From contig NC_090132.1 of NCBI RefSeq assembly GCF_040581485.1, forward strand, positions 1,065,001 to 1,129,000: 64,000 nt of DNA, written 5' to 3'. The notes under the pieces were generated by a model. The model was not told the DNA's origin, did no database searches, and saw only the letters and a program-made list of their open reading frames with translations. The translations under genes and the position numbers were made by a program. The stretch comes from Linepithema humile (taxonomy: Eukaryota; Arthropoda; Insecta; Hymenoptera; Formicidae). Shown in pieces: positions 13,321-27,481 of the stretch (position 1 is its first letter; each line of letters starts with the position of its first letter).

Positions 13321-16300
13321 TTTTTATCTAAAGTGCGTAGAAAAATAAAAACTAATATTTAGTCGATAATACGTAGATTTAATCTTTTCTAGAAGAAATT
13401 TATATAAAAGAAACTTTATGTGGCTCATTATATAGTACTCGCCGCTTATTGTTTTCACTGTTAATTGAGAGCAAACAGAATAATTAGTTTCACAAAATAA
13501 GTTACCAACGAAAATTATGCGAGAGCCCGAAGAAGCAATAAAATTTCTAAGATATCGATACGATTGAAGAAAGAATTTTATCCTTGTAAAGTAAGCTTCG
13601 TTCAATTTGTGAATAGTACAGCACGAAACTAATTATGCTATTTATTTTCAATTACCACTAGAAACGATAGTATGAAAAATTTTGTTTACGAGCATATCTA
13701 TATATAACCTAACCTATGTTTTCGCACACTCGCCATCGTTTTAATACGAGCTTAAAGATATCGTCATCATTATCTAGGTGCGCCCTTCGTCCTTTTGTCT
13801 GTGAATGTATCTTATCTAAAGTATGCCTTAGTGAGTAAAGATTCAGCCGCGCGTAGGGCTCAGTTCCCAGCGCTTGATCCCGACGAAAGTATCCGCGGAT
13901 CTCACGCGAGCAGGGGCGTCTTATTGTTAACGCACTCTCGTACAGCCGAAGATTTTCTCGGGGCCGCCCTTACCACCTTCGTCCGAGACGAACGGAGGAT
14001 CGCTGCGGGTTAGAAGGAACGCGGTTATACACGAACGTGCCGCGCCGCACACGTGCGCGCACTTACGCGTCCACGTACGTACATAAACGCATACACACGC
14101 GCACGACACGCCTATGTATAACGCGGCGACTGCGGCGGAACGCGGCCAGAGAGTTGCCTCGCACCAGTAAATAATGCAGGCCGGGGTAATGGCGCTATCT
14201 CTGCGCATCTTTTATTAAACGTTCGCTTCGCCGCCCTTCCTCCCCGCGAGACCCTTCTCCCCCTCCCCCTCCAGCCCCCTGCTCCATGCAACCGCCTTTA
14301 CCCTCCCGCCGACACCGTCCTACTCTCCGCGTGCCACCCACCTATTCCCGCCCTGAACACGCTCGCTGGCACGGCCGGGTTACCGCCACCCTGACTGCTC
14401 TCTTCTTGGCGAACCTAAAACAGAAGCGGCGCGAGGATTTGACCGATCTGTACTTCATTGTTCCAGGGGACGAGCCCTGCCCGGGACCGTTGACGGCGCT
14501 CTTCTCGGAGACCCCGACACCGTACCGATGCACTCCGGGCCGGTATTAGCGCCAAACTGGTTTACCTCTCCGATTTTCAAAGGTGAGTCCTTATTAAAGC
14601 GAGATAATTGTCGGCATTCAATTAACCGTTAGATCATCTGATTTAGTAAAAGGCTCTTGTGGCTTTCCGACATTTTTCGTCTTTTTGTAGTCGTAAAATC
14701 GTACTAAATGTAATTAATCTAAATTTTACATATCAAATGAGATTTAAATTCTCGAATAATGTCGGTTTTGTGCACTATTTAAAATCAGCTTGCTGAAATA
14801 AAAATGATTAATTTCAGTAAATGCGATTCGTAGAATTTTTGAATTACAATGAAAATAACAGGTCAAAGTATGCACAGTTTTTTCACGAAAGAGAAATATT
14901 ATAGTATCTGTTTTTATGTAATATTTTTCAAGTATTTATGCATACCGCGCATTTGAGCGAATTGCAAAATTATTTTTTACTTACATACTTGATAAATTTT
15001 GCGAGCTTGAACATAATCAAGCGACACTGGATACGTTCGATAATGACAAAATTATTAAACTTTAATGAATATCATTTTACATTTTAACCAAATCGCTGAA
15101 ATTTAATCGCTCGTGGAGACAGTGAAGGTTGGTATCCGATTTGGTGCGCAATCCATTCGAGCGTGGAAGCCCGGAGGGTTGCGCTACCGATTTTCGTGAC
15201 GGTGCTGATTTCAATTAGCATTATTATTAGGGCCGCATCGTCGACAAGGAACGCTGGATGTTGTCGACGTCGTCGCCGTCGTCGCCGCCACCGTTCTTGT
15301 CGTCCTTCTCGTCCACATAGCCATCCGCAAGTTCGTCTGAACGCGCAGGTCTCCCGCGCGCACACACACGTACGCGCGCAGGGACCACCCCGAGCGACTG
15401 ACGCTTTGCTAGGGGGTGTTTGAAAGCGGTGAAATCAATGCCTCTGTTTGCACTGTTGAGGTCGAACCGAATTCCGTTCCTGCCTGCACCTATACACTTA
15501 CGCATCGGCGTCGCACGTGCTGACGAATACGCGCGCAACACACGCTTGTCTACTCCCGGCCAAATAAAGCAGACTGTGTGTACGTCGGCGTACTCGTACG
15601 CACGCGACGAGTTAATTATCATAATCACTTATTGGACTTGTACTCGTTAAGAGTGCTCGTAACGGTAACAATTGATTGAGCAACTCTAAATAGTAATTCT
15701 CTGTTTCTGTTCGTTTCATAGATGATCCTAGATATAACATAATAGATAATAAAGTAAAGTTTAGGTAATGCTTTGCACTAATTAATATTGATATACGCAA
15801 GCGTTTTTCTTTCTTTGATAAATAAAGCTGAAAGTTATAAAATTGTCATTTGTTACATTCTTGTTATATTGCGCATTTGTTATTTTTAGAGAATCACAGA
15901 TTTTTAAAGAATTTCGAATAAATTTTTTCTCAGAGATACCTTTTGAAAAACTTGATCAAGCGCAATATGTTTTCACAACTTCTTAATTATTATTTTGGCG
16001 AATAAAGTTGAAGTGAAAAGCGTATTAAGGTCTATCTTTAGGCTCTATTTAGTTCCGACGAAGGCGAACCGATGCGTCGATCGAGAGAAACTAACGATGC
16101 GCGAAACGACGCGAGTTGGTGAGCTTATAATCGTCGATCTCCCCTGGCGCGCATACATACGTTGTAACAGTAATACCTAGGACAATCGAGACGTTCCGGT
16201 GGCAGAAAACAGAATGACAGAGATTGAACAAGGAAAGAGAGAAGCGCGGACGTGAAAGATAACGGCTCACGGCCAATCGATCGATCCGCTGAAGCTTTTG

Positions 16301-17752
16301 TTCGTCTACGGGGCCTGCTATCCGATTTAACTACGGATACTTGGTGGAAGGAGGCGTATCGAGAGGCGTATTCCAGTAAGAAGTAGCTTTTATCTCCCGG
16401 TTAAGCTAAAGTGCATGAACATCGCGTGAAAATGGAAAGAGAGAGAAGATTCTTAAATGCATATTTGGTAGATGTGTCTGCACAATATTAGATAAAAATT
16501 GTTATTTATATAAAAGATAATTATTTTATTAAAAATAGGTTACTCCAAATTGATTCAGAAACTCAGAGTTGAAAGATGCGGACTTTTATTGTTTGTGAAA
16601 AGTATGAAATATTGTTAAGCTTGTAAAATTGTAAGATTTGAGATTTACTTGAAAAATACTCAATATTACAGAATGTCATGTAAAGACATATTTAATCAAG
16701 TAGAGCCGTAAAAATATAAAAAATTACTAAGAATTAGTTATTTTAATTGGTAAAACTACGAGATCTGATTAAAAAATGGCAATATGTAATTTTGGTTTAT
16801 CGAAAATAATTTAATTGGACTGGATACTCGCCGCACCCGCTTTGCGAGTGTCAGTTAGCAATCCGGCGTCTAAAAAAAAATTGGAATTAATCCCGCGCGA
16901 TAATATTACTCGCTTTGACGAGGGGAGGCGAAATGTATAGAGAAATACCGCAGAGCGTAATGCGCGATTAAACGCTCGTATAAATATGCGTTTATACGCG
17001 TGGGGAAACGCAGTAGTGAGCCTCGGCGTGTTCGCAGACACGGCTGCGACAGCTATTGAACTATTACACGCTTAACTGAAACGGACTGACTGCAGTGGCG
17101 TGCCTTGCTGCTCTCGGTGCGTGCGGCGTTACGACCTCAAGCGGGTAATCCCCATACGAATTCGAGAACACAGCGCGTACAACTCTGTTTAACCCGTCAA
17201 TGTTCGTGCGAACGCCGTCAAAGTTATTTCCCTTTCACGCTTCAATTGCATGAATTATCGAGTTATTTTATCCTTTTCTTAACGTTTTCAACGTTCAATT
17301 CTTTTAATAGAATTTGTATTTAGAGATTAATTTTTTTTTATGGAAAAGAGCTCTAAGTTTAATTTTTGAAAAAAAATATTGTGCGCGCACTCCGTATATC
17401 AAGGCAATCACAATTAAGTGAAAGTTATATATAGTAGAGATATTAACACATTGTATACTCGAAATACGACTGCGTACAGTATTCTGCGCGATATTTCACA
17501 AATATTTCAAAATTATTGCAGGAACAATTAAGAGATCTCTGCAAACTGAATATAGAACGCGCCTAATTAATAGCTAGATTAGGGCCGATTAAGATAATTT
17601 CCGCGACGATGTTTAAGCAGAGGAAATAAATTTGCCAGACGCAGCCACTTAGCTGCATAACGCTCGGCGACGTAACGAGCGCGGCGTTTGTTATTAATTA
17701 AGTGCTTCTTACGTCGGCTGCGACTGCAGAGGTGAAATCAGGAGGGAGAAAG

Positions 17753-17784
<32 letters not shown>

Positions 17785-20677
17785 TTTTCTTGAAAAAGAG
17801 TCTCCGTAGCATACAGAAGTCTATAACGAAGTTACGCCACTGTCGATGTTCGAAACGTTGGGAGGGTGCGAGTGTCGCGCGGGGGTTGGTTATTTCACGG
17901 TCCACTCGCTCCACTCACACCCCTCAGAAGCGGCGGCGGCGGCGGCGGTCCCTTTCCCAAATCCACCCCTAAGAATTAATTCGAGAGAATCGTCCGGCGA
18001 CCGACCGACAGCCACTCCTACCTTTTTGAGCGCCCTCGGATCATCTTTCCCCTCCCCCGCGGATCCTTCTCTCATCGCTCTGCTTTCGTATTCCCGTTCG
18101 CGTCGATTTAACTTCCCTCTGACTCCTGCTCCGATAACACCCATCGTTTCGACGGAAGGTCCGATGGAGGAGTCGAGATAAGAAAAACGGAAGAATGGGC
18201 AGGTTTTAAAGTTTTTCTCTAAATTGTTCCTTTGTTCTTTCGTATAAGATATTTTTTTAAAATCTATTTTTGTGCTTGCAAAGCATTATCAACACTCTTT
18301 CCATCAATATCTTTTACCGAATTAATGTTCGAATACTTGCAAATAATAAATAAATATTTTCAAAAATTTTTAACAAATGACAAAAAAACTGTGCAATTAT
18401 GTTTTTCGTAATTTACAAATCAACACTTACCTTCTTCCATGCGTAAGTCGCGAGAAATCAGTCTTCCGAGAAACCCAGTCAAGTCTTTGTCGGTTTAGCA
18501 AGCAAGAGACTCGCGACGTTTAGTGAAACGGCACTTAACGAGTCGCTTTGTCTCACTAATGTGTAGAGATACTTTTACCTTCAATTCATAATTAAGACGA
18601 GCATAAGCGCGTGGTCATATCACCGACGACGCGTGTCGCGCAGCTTCTAATTTCAGCATCAAAGCAAGGCGCGAGCAATTTTCCGTCAATTGAACGTGGC
18701 TGCCTTTGGAAGTCAAGAACAAGACGGCACTGTGTGGTCGGAATTACGCGTGGTAGACTGCGCGAAAGCGCAGGTCTCTCAAAGAACGGGTAACGCAAAA
18801 CTGCCATCCGGTCGTCTAATGGCTCCGTTCACTTAGCGCGTCTTCTCGTTCTCCTCTTCGCGGCCGTTGCTCGACTTCCCCTTATCTTCCGCAAAAACGA
18901 CAGCCACTTTTCTCCCGTGCCCGAAATCAGACGGGCCGTGCTATCGGAAACGACAGACGAGCGATCGCCGCTCGTTAAGGGCTGATAAAGAAAAAAGAAC
19001 GTAATCGGCGAGCCGGAGGCAAGGAAGGTAGGAAAGCAATTACAGCAACGATCCCTGAGATTCCGTGATACTGTGATACGGAGCAATTGGCTTTCAGCGT
19101 GTCGCCTTAATTGAACTTATGGATCTTTTTTCGTCGCGTTGAGAAGCTGCAAGAACTAAACTATCGGAGGGCTAGAAATTATTGGGTGACAATAGATCGA
19201 TTTTGATTCGACTTACTGATGAAATACGCGTCTCGTTATCGGGAAGTTAAATCTCGATGTCAGGAATCGAAACCGAAATCGAGGTGAGCTCAATTTTCGA
19301 TTTTATATAAATAGATCAAAAAGATATATTTTTATTTTCTCTCCGTTTGCCTTTTCTCTGCGTTTATTTATAATAAAAAATTACTAGCAAGAATTGAACT
19401 CACACCGACATTGCACGGGTTTCAATACCTAAATGACACTCACTGTGTGATGGTATTACAGTATTAGACATGCAGATGAGATGAAATTTGCAATTTCACC
19501 CGGCGGCGAATTATGCCGCGACTAACGCGAGAACGTGAATGATGCGAGATGTTGCCGGTGACATGACGGTTCGAGTGTGGTAAGCAAAATCGATCTTTAT
19601 TCTTCATCGCACGTGCAGCGGGGATTATTCTTATTTATACACATTGGATAGAGGTTTTTACGAGCGTAACGTATGACTTTTATTTTACACAGGAACGATC
19701 GCTACGTTCCGCAGCGTGCCTCGCGCGATCAGCGCGAAACATCGCTCACTAATTCTTTCTCCACAATCGCAAACGTCGTGCTCTCGCATGCACACTCGCA
19801 CATCCACTCTCACGCACACACACCTTACCGTTAAGAGCATTTCTGATAAAATCTACTTCCCTTTAAGACGAGTTTTCCTCGTCGCTTAACCGCGGCGACG
19901 AACGGAATATGTTACAAAGGTGAGAAAACGACAAGGACTCGGGGTGTTCGTGTTACTTTACTTTGCTTGGAGAAAAGTACCGAAGTCTCATTTTCGTATT
20001 AGATGAAGAATGACTCGCGCCAGTTCCGAGCAATGTTACGATAGTTTATGACTCCGTTCAACCTTTACGACGTAAAGCTCGCGAATGAGAAAAGATGAGT
20101 GCAAATTGGAGAAGCCGAAGTAATCAAAACTTTTTAACGAAGCTTCGCCTTCTACTCCATTATCATTTCATTTTTTTTGTCGAAGTTATCTATCAAGAGA
20201 CGAGTGCGTTCGTTTTAAAAAGGTGTCGTTCTCTCCGCCACTGTCCGAAAATCGGCGTTGAGAGGCAAATACGCACGGAATTTAAATGTTTGGCCAGTGT
20301 CGCGCCTGAATGATACGCTCGTTTTTTCGAACATCACCCCACATAAACCGATTATGCTATCGAGTCGATCCACGTGTGCAACGGGAAGACAAAATATAAC
20401 ATCGCGGCTACCTACGCGCCCGATCTAACAAACGAAAACATTACACCATTCGATACTTAATTAGATTTTAACATTTTTCTTCTCTAAACATTGAACAAAA
20501 ATTGCTACCCCGAAACACGACAAGGTATCATTTCGTAGTATCTATATCCGGAAAATCACATAAGTCCAGGACATGAAACCGTTCAATAATCTCTAAATTA
20601 TACAAATGTTGCTTTCGAGTGGAATAAAAGTTGGATGAATGCATGTAGTTTTGTTTTCGTACACAGTGCAATTATTA
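13321..20677. other. intergenic region 3' of slouch
   Basis: Alternating AT-rich DNA and small GC islands (13.8-14.6, 15.1-15.6, 17.7-18.2 and 18.6-19.1 kb). It includes a 22-base (AG)n at 17763-17784 and GTC-type triplets near 15265-15300. No credible gene was found. A possible extended 3' UTR of slou would occupy the right end. Confidence 0.5.
17763..17784. repeat. (AG)11 microsatellite
   Basis: 22 bases of AG alternation, preceded by GA-rich sequence from about 17740. Confidence 0.95.
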
Positions 20678-20683
20678 TTTATT
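20678..20683 (-). terminator. slou: candidate slouch poly(A) signal AATAAA
   Basis: The plus strand reads TTTATT (AATAAA on the coding strand), 358 bases past the slou stop codon, in an AT-rich stretch. Further candidates lie near 19596 and 19632, so the 3' UTR could be 0.4 to 1.5 kb long. Confidence 0.4.
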
Positions 20684-21040
20684 TGTTCATTTAGTGCTTG
20701 TAAAAAATTATATTAAACATTTCGACCTGCGAAAATTGTGGACTTATGTTCTTTTCAAAACGATCGTCTCATTTCATTATCGCACACAACAACGCGGATG
20801 GCGTTTCTACCGATTTAGTAAAAAACAATTGTGATTATCGTGAGAAAACAATGACCGAGAAACGCCAAGGCCGTTGAGCAAAATGTTTGCCAAGTCCACG
20901 AGCTGAAGAAGGCGTGCGCAACTTACTTCTCTCTTGGTACTTTTCTTGACGCGGTCGCAAGCGCTCACACGAGCCCACCGTTTCCTTGTCGAGGACTACG
21001 AAGGCGAAGACGCTGGCACGAGGCATCATCGCCGAGTTCG

Positions 21041-21643
21041 CTACGCGTGCGGGTGCGTGTGCGGGTGCGGATGGGACGAGAGAGTCAGGCCGGTGGAAGA
21101 AGGCGTGGAGGTCGGCGGACCCGACGCAGTCGCGGCGGATGTCGCTGATAGATGATGGCCGAAGAAGGTCGGTCCCGTCGGCGGGTAAGGTGGGGCCGCC
21201 GGATGATAATAGCCGGGCGGCGGCGGCGGTACCGGCGGCGGCGGGTGGTGTACGTGAGCGTGCGGATGCGGATGCGCGTGCGAGTGCTGCAGCGGGTGCT
21301 GATGTGGATGCGTGGCGAACAGGAAGGCGGCGGGCGCGTACGGCGACGGATGCGGCGGCGTCGTCGGCACCGTGGGACTGTTGACGTCCAGGCCTGGGTT
21401 CTGTTTCTTCCACTTCGTGCGCCGATTCTGGAACCAGATCTTCACCTGGGTCTCCGTCAGCTGCAACTCGAGCGCCAAGTTCAGACGCTCGCACACGGAC
21501 AGATAACGGGTTGTCTTGAACTTGTTCTCCAGCCTAACCAGCTGTTCGTACGTGAAGGCCGTGCGCGCCCTTCTAGGCTTGCCGCTTGCGTTGCTGCTAC
21601 TCCCGCCACCACCCCCGCCACCACCGCCGCCGCCGCCACCGCT

Positions 21644-21679
<36 letters not shown>

Positions 21680-21990
21680 GCCGCCGCCAGTGCCGTTCTG
21701 CCCGTTTTGACCTTGACCCTGGCAGTTTTGTACCTGGACACCGCTCGACGACGTGGACGACGACGAGGACTGTCGTTTCTTGCAGTTCGAAGTGGCAGTG
21801 TTGGTGCCGCTGCTGGTCGTATTTTCCCGGCCGACGCTGCCGGAGTCCTGATCGACCACTCGCATTTCAATATCCTCGTCTTCCTCCTCTTCCTCGACGT
21901 CCTCCTCCATTTCTTCCATGACGGTGTCCGGTGTGCCTTCCTCATCTTCCTGGCCGCTGCCGCAGGCGAATTCACCCCGCGAGTCCCCAT
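21041..21990 (-). CDS. slou: slouch (NK1-class homeobox) coding exon 2 with homeodomain
   Basis: Second coding exon, from acceptor TTATTTTCAG (CAG at 21993-21991) to the TAG stop at 21043-21041. It completes Asp297 and carries residues 298-612. In order it holds an acidic stretch (about 314-337), Ser-rich and Gln/Asn-rich linkers, and a glycine run (398-426, one Ser inside). The homeodomain is residues 435-494, with helix-3 signature KIWFQNRR and Gln50/Asn51, followed by the NK1-typical KQNPGLDVNSPT. The tail is rich in His and Pro and ends in HPHPHTHPHA. RARTAFTYEQLV, TTRYLSVCERLNLAL and LTETQVKIWFQNRRTKWKKQ together identify NK1/slouch rather than other NK genes. Exons 1+2 total 1839 nt, exactly 613 codons. 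One oddity is helix 2, which reads LALELQL where the NK1 homologues I recall read LALSLSL or similar. Antisense and shifted-frame ORFs here are shadows of the GC-rich repeats. Confidence 0.94.
21398..21577 (-). other. slou: homeobox of slouch (60 codons)
   Basis: This segment encodes the 60-residue homeodomain, beginning PRRARTAFTY and ending NRRTKWKKQN. Trp48, Phe49, Gln50 and Asn51 of the recognition helix are all present, so a TAAT-core DNA-binding specificity is expected from the family. No intron interrupts the homeobox. Confidence 0.96.
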
Positions 21991-22788
21991 CTGAAAATAA
22001 TAATCACGGGATCACTTTTGTGTCACGTGACGGAAGGTAACCGCGGAGAAAGAGGCGATGATACGGGTCGGTGTCGGGTGACGAGGATTGATTATACGGG
22101 GAACAAAATTGCGGCGTTCGCACCGCGTGAGATGATTCTGACATTCACCACGTACTTTCAGATTCACTGGATATTTATTTCCATTCACCATAAAATATTT
22201 TTATCCAATTCAATTTGCGTTGAAAGAAAATCGATTTCGAATTCGTCGAAGGTGTAGTTGTGAGAGAATATTATAAAGTACGACACATATTCTCAAATTA
22301 AGGACTTCTATTGACAAATATTTGCGCACACCGAGAAAAATTAATTTGTTATTTGAATTATCAATCATTTTAACGATTGCGCAAACATGGTATTAGACAT
22401 TGGCAGTCAATTTTAGATCCGTGGACAATCATATAAATGCGTATCGCCTTTCGAACTATACTTAATTCAATTTGTTTTGAACGATTTATTAGCGAAGTTC
22501 CTTCGCCTTTCGTAAAGAGCCGAGTTACGTAGCGGCCGATCGAGCGACCGAGTCGCGATCGTGCCTGCTAACTGAACGATTTGGACGCGAGGCAGAGAGG
22601 AACAGAGAGATGCGGAGAAAGAGAGAAAGAACGGCCAATCGTTCGCTCAATGAGAGAGGAGATTGGAGATTCAATCAGCACGCAGATGTCCCGGGGACAG
22701 ATATTCCCTGGCTATGGTCCGTGGGGGTTGGGGTGCCCCTGGGATACCGCGAGTGGGGATAGCCTGCCGAATAAAACCAGAGAGACAC

Positions 22789-23123
<335 letters not shown>

Positions 23124-23947
23124 TAGATAGAGAGAGAGAGAGAGACACACACACACAGAAAGGATAGACGGAAAGCAACGAGGACGGTGTGTGGCCGCGG
23201 AGGGTAAGTGAGAGCGAGAGAAAGAGAAAGCGGGCAAGACAGGCGGGGTGAGAAGGGGCGAGGGAGACAGCGAGACTTTATCCGAATTGGCGTGGCTCGT
23301 GGCCCATAGCCTGCAGCCTAGCACAGTGCCTGGGGGTTGGAAGTCCGTAGGGGGCGACGGATCGAGAAGGTTTACGCCGTAATGGGATTTGTATCTCGTT
23401 AACGCGCGATCGTTCTTGCCCCGTCGTACAGGCCGCCAAGCGGCTACCTTTCCCATCTCTCTGTCCCTTTCCCGTTCTCTTTGGCCTTCTTCCGATCGAC
23501 TATACACCGCCGTTCTCCGTTCTCGTATAACGCGACCCCCCCCCCCCTCCTTCTCCCCACATCGAGATATACCTGTGCCGGTGTCGATTGATTGCGTCTA
23601 ATTGAATTGCGTAATTTATATTGTTTCTTCTTCTTCCCGCTTCGTCGCCGCACGTCGACGCGCTCCACCGAGGATCACGTCCTGTTTTGTCGGCCAAAGC
23701 GTTCCGCGGTCTTTAATAAAGTCAAGTATGTTGAATAATTGAATTTTTTATCGCTCCTTTTGTTTTTAACGTTAATTCGCTTTAGATTTGGCGCGCGTTA
23801 AAGTTTCAATCGTTTATTTAAATGTTTTTCAAATTTACAGTAATTTAAATGTAATTTAAAGCCATCAGAATTCTTAAAAGCACAAGATTTTGGAAAAATA
23901 TATTCAACAGGAATGTGATCAGTTAATTGTCATGTGAGATATAATTT

Positions 23948-24001
23948 TAATAATTCTAATTATTCTAATTAAAATTCTAATTAGAATAATTAGAATTATT
24001 A
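23948..24001. repeat. perfect inverted repeat, 23-bp arms, 8-nt loop
   Basis: The left arm 23948-23970 is the exact reverse complement of 23979-24001, with spacer AAAATTCT. Both arms are built from AATTCTAATT-type units. The structure is AT-rich, lies in the slou intron and could extrude as a cruciform or fold in the intron RNA. No protein or known RNA family is evident. Confidence 0.9.
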
Positions 24002-24990
24002 TATCCAAATTATTTTAATTGGGAATTATTTTTATGAAAGATACATCCTAAATTAAACTTAATATTTTGTACTACAAGATGCAATATGTATTCTTGACAG
24101 AGTGGCTCTAGAAAAGTAATGAAAGTGTTTCCTCGAGAGAAGCATTATCAACGTCACTTCGTCGCCTAGTATGACAGCTGCGACGACGTGAAATTAATTG
24201 AGTTCATCAGGGAATTAACGACCGTAGATCGCGTCATTTCTGTCATTACGTTTTTATGACGACAGGATCGCCGATGGGTGGACCATTCATATCGTTTAGA
24301 TCTTCTTCATTAACCACGATCAGGCGAGTTACATGCGAGCGAAACGATCGGGGATGTATGCCGAGTCCCCGAGGGGTACGTTAAGGGCACACAAGGGGGA
24401 ACGCCGCCGTCGCAGTGTGCTGCGACAAAGCAGCAGACACGGGAATACTTATCTCATTTCGGTTTTCCTCATTAAACACAATGACAGTGTTTAACGACAA
24501 GTGGCACGATCGGGGAATACGCAATAAACAAAATCCCCAATCGCTTTCGCACCGCTTGCGGCGATGGATTGCGTGTTCGCGATTTATCTTAATGGAGATT
24601 TCTAATGATTGCGTACAAGTGATATTTCGATATATTGCAGTCATAATTGCAGTTGTATAATAGCATAAATTGTGAGATATATTTTTTAGGTCGTAAAAAA
24701 TCGGGATAAATTAAAGCTATATTAAGCAGCAATTTAATCTCGCTTGCAAAGTCTCTTATAATCGTGTAAAAATTATTTCATTCTCTTTTTCTCATTCCCG
24801 ATAACGAACGTAACAGCTGCAAAAGGCGATACGCGGATCGGCGTGATCTCTCGGGCTTTTCCGAAGCGTACGTAAGATAATTATAAATTTCGCTGAAATC
24901 TAGCGGAAGATCCTGGATCTCGGATCATGAACGCAACGTTCGGAGGGGTGACTTTCGTGGGTGCTGCGACAATGAGGCGGTGGGAGGGGG

Positions 24991-25011
24991 AGAGAGAGAG
25001 AGAGAGAGAGA
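24991..25011. repeat. (AG)10 microsatellite in slouch intron
   Basis: 21 bases of AG alternation in a purine-rich patch. It is one of several GAGA tracts in this intron. Confidence 0.95.
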
Positions 25012-25565
25012 ACGTACGTAAACGAGAAGGAAGGACGGAGAGAAAGAGAGCGAGAGAGAGAAGTCATTGTGATGCAGAAGAGCCAATTTTCTGGGCGGCT
25101 TGGCGTGATGCGGTGCGATACGGCGCGATGCTGCGCGATTATCATAACAACCGGCGATATTATTCCGTCGGCGAATCCAGGCGGCGGGGGTGGCGAAGAG
25201 ATCCCGGTAGCGGCAGTCGAAACGGATTGGCTTGGGTCTGATGCACTTTTAATGGGAAGCGGCGACCGTCTCGGTAAGATGGATGAGCCGGCAATCGTGT
25301 AATCTCGATTTCGACGGCTGCGATCGATCCATCGCGTGCGCGCGCGGTTTCCCGCACCCTCTGCTTTTTTTCCGGTTCCTTCTTCGCTCGGCGGTATAAA
25401 CATCCTTGGCCGTCTGTCGATGGAAGACGACGGCGGCTGGACTGTCCGTCGAGCCGCTGATTTCGCAAGCACCCGGTGTCCCGTACCGGGATAAAGGGAC
25501 GACGATGACGGGGTTCAAGGACTGGTTAACGCAGATTAGCGGAGCAATTTGTCACGCTCCGACAG

Positions 25566-25611
25566 GCCGCCGCCGCCGCCGACGCCGCCGCCGCCGCCGC
25601 CGTCGCCGCCC
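25566..25611. repeat. interrupted (GCC)n repeat in slouch intron
   Basis: Fifteen GCC-type triplets, two of them altered (GAC, GTC), in a CpG-rich patch of the slou intron. Confidence 0.9.
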
Positions 25612-27481
25612 GGTCGTTTCCCCTGCTCGCCTTCGTGCTGTCCGCTTCTGCCTCGCTTCACCCCTTCTTCGGGATGCTTCTTCCGTCCCTTATCGGCCTG
25701 CAGGACCACTTCTCCGCGTCTGCCCGCCAGACTCCATTAAATTCGAAAGTCAACTGTGAAATTGAGATCCTCTGCGACGAACGGTCACCGAACTCGTACA
25801 ATTCACCACCGATAAATTCCTCCCGTCGTTTTCGTGCGTCGAGGGTACATTCAGAAGGGCGGCAAAAAATTGCTTTGTAACGCCAATGAAATTGAGATCG
25901 ATTTAATTGTTTACACGTGTCGGTAATACGATCTAGATGAGTAATAAGGTAACGCGAGTTTCTATGCTAACAATAAGTTATTCTTGGTTATTTTTTTTGG
26001 CAAGCGCAATATAAAATATCGCAAATAGAGGTGAAGCCAATTAAATCTTAATTTATTCATCGTGTCATTCATCATCGTTTGCGATTGCTTGTTATCAAAT
26101 TTACAATCTATAATTAAAACTAGTAATAATTAATAAGAAAATAGAAGAGGCAGACGAACTATAAACAACGCGTAAATTTTAATGTATTATATCTGCAAGT
26201 TTATCTATTGTATCATTCTAGATAATTTAATAATTATAATTTTTTTTTCATTTTAGATTTGTTTAATCGAATCCTCTTCAATTTTTAATAACTAATAATA
26301 TATATTTTTTGCAAAATATATTTTTAATATTATTGTATATCGAAGAATTTAAATGAGATGTTCGTGTGTAATTTTTTAATAGTATTTATATATAAAGCTA
26401 CGCAAACACATCCAACTATATATATTATATATGTACTCTAGCAATTTTCTCGCGCCTATTGCATCGCGAAGCCCTGTTGCTCATACGTATCGTTCCGCGA
26501 CCGCGTTAACACGATCGGGAACGACATTAATAAGACGCTGGAAGAGTTTCGTTCTCACGTTTTGAGTGAGATATCCCTACGTCGTCACTTTTGCCGGAAT
26601 CTTCGTGTATCGTCGTACACGCAAATAGCCCGACAGCTCCCAAAATTGCACGATCGTCGGAGAAGAAGTCCTCCTTCTAATGTCTAAAGTTAGAACGAGG
26701 AAGAAGCGAAAGAGGACTAGCGAAGCATCAAGAGGGCTGAGACGCAAGTTGAGCGAACGCCGGACGCGAAAAAATATCGCTTGGGAGATCACGCGATTAC
26801 GAAAACTTCAAAGAAAGCGGCAGCGCGGGAAATACCGACTTTTCTTCGCCCGTAAATATCGCATGGTGTGAATGTGTGAAGATTTATTCTCCATCTTCGA
26901 GTTAATAGATTAAATCCGCTATTATTCCACGAGTGTCGTGCAGATAAAACATTTCTTTTATTATAAATTATTATTTCGTTTTTCATCTAATGTTAATTTT
27001 GCTTATTTTTTAAAATTACAAAAGACGGATTAAATTTGCAACCATGTTTTACTATGAGAAATTATCATTTACAAGCGAGTTATTCATTGGGAATAAGTGT
27101 CTATTGCAAAATAATAGAAAAATGTGTATTAATTAATATTATTTTATGATAAATATTTGCGCGGCAATAAAATTCTTTGTTTCACTTTTCAATTAAAGTC
27201 AAAGAAATTAAGTTTAGCTTGAAAGAACGACTTTTAAGTCTGCCTGTCGACTTCTCCCTTTCTCTTTGTCTCTTTCTGTTTCAACCAATTAGATCCTGAC
27301 TGAAACGCGACGCTTAAGACGTCACGCGTTCGGTTATTCTTAGTTCATCTGACGAGATAGCCGCGTTGCGCGACAGATCCGCGTCGGATCTTCGTAATCG
27401 AGAATGTCAATTAAGCGGCCCGGGAGAAGCCGCCTGCCAGAATGAGAGAAAAGAGTGACATGTGAACTTGTTGTTATTCAC

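Noticed and set aside
19385..19470. tRNA-like B-box GAGTTCAATTC on the minus strand
   Set aside because: No convincing A-box, acceptor stem or anticodon arm could be assembled; at best it is a tRNA-derived fragment.
21152..21994. 280-residue plus-strand ORF opposite the slouch exon
   Set aside because: Antisense shadow of the homeobox and CCG-rich codons; Arg/Ala-rich with no family resemblance.
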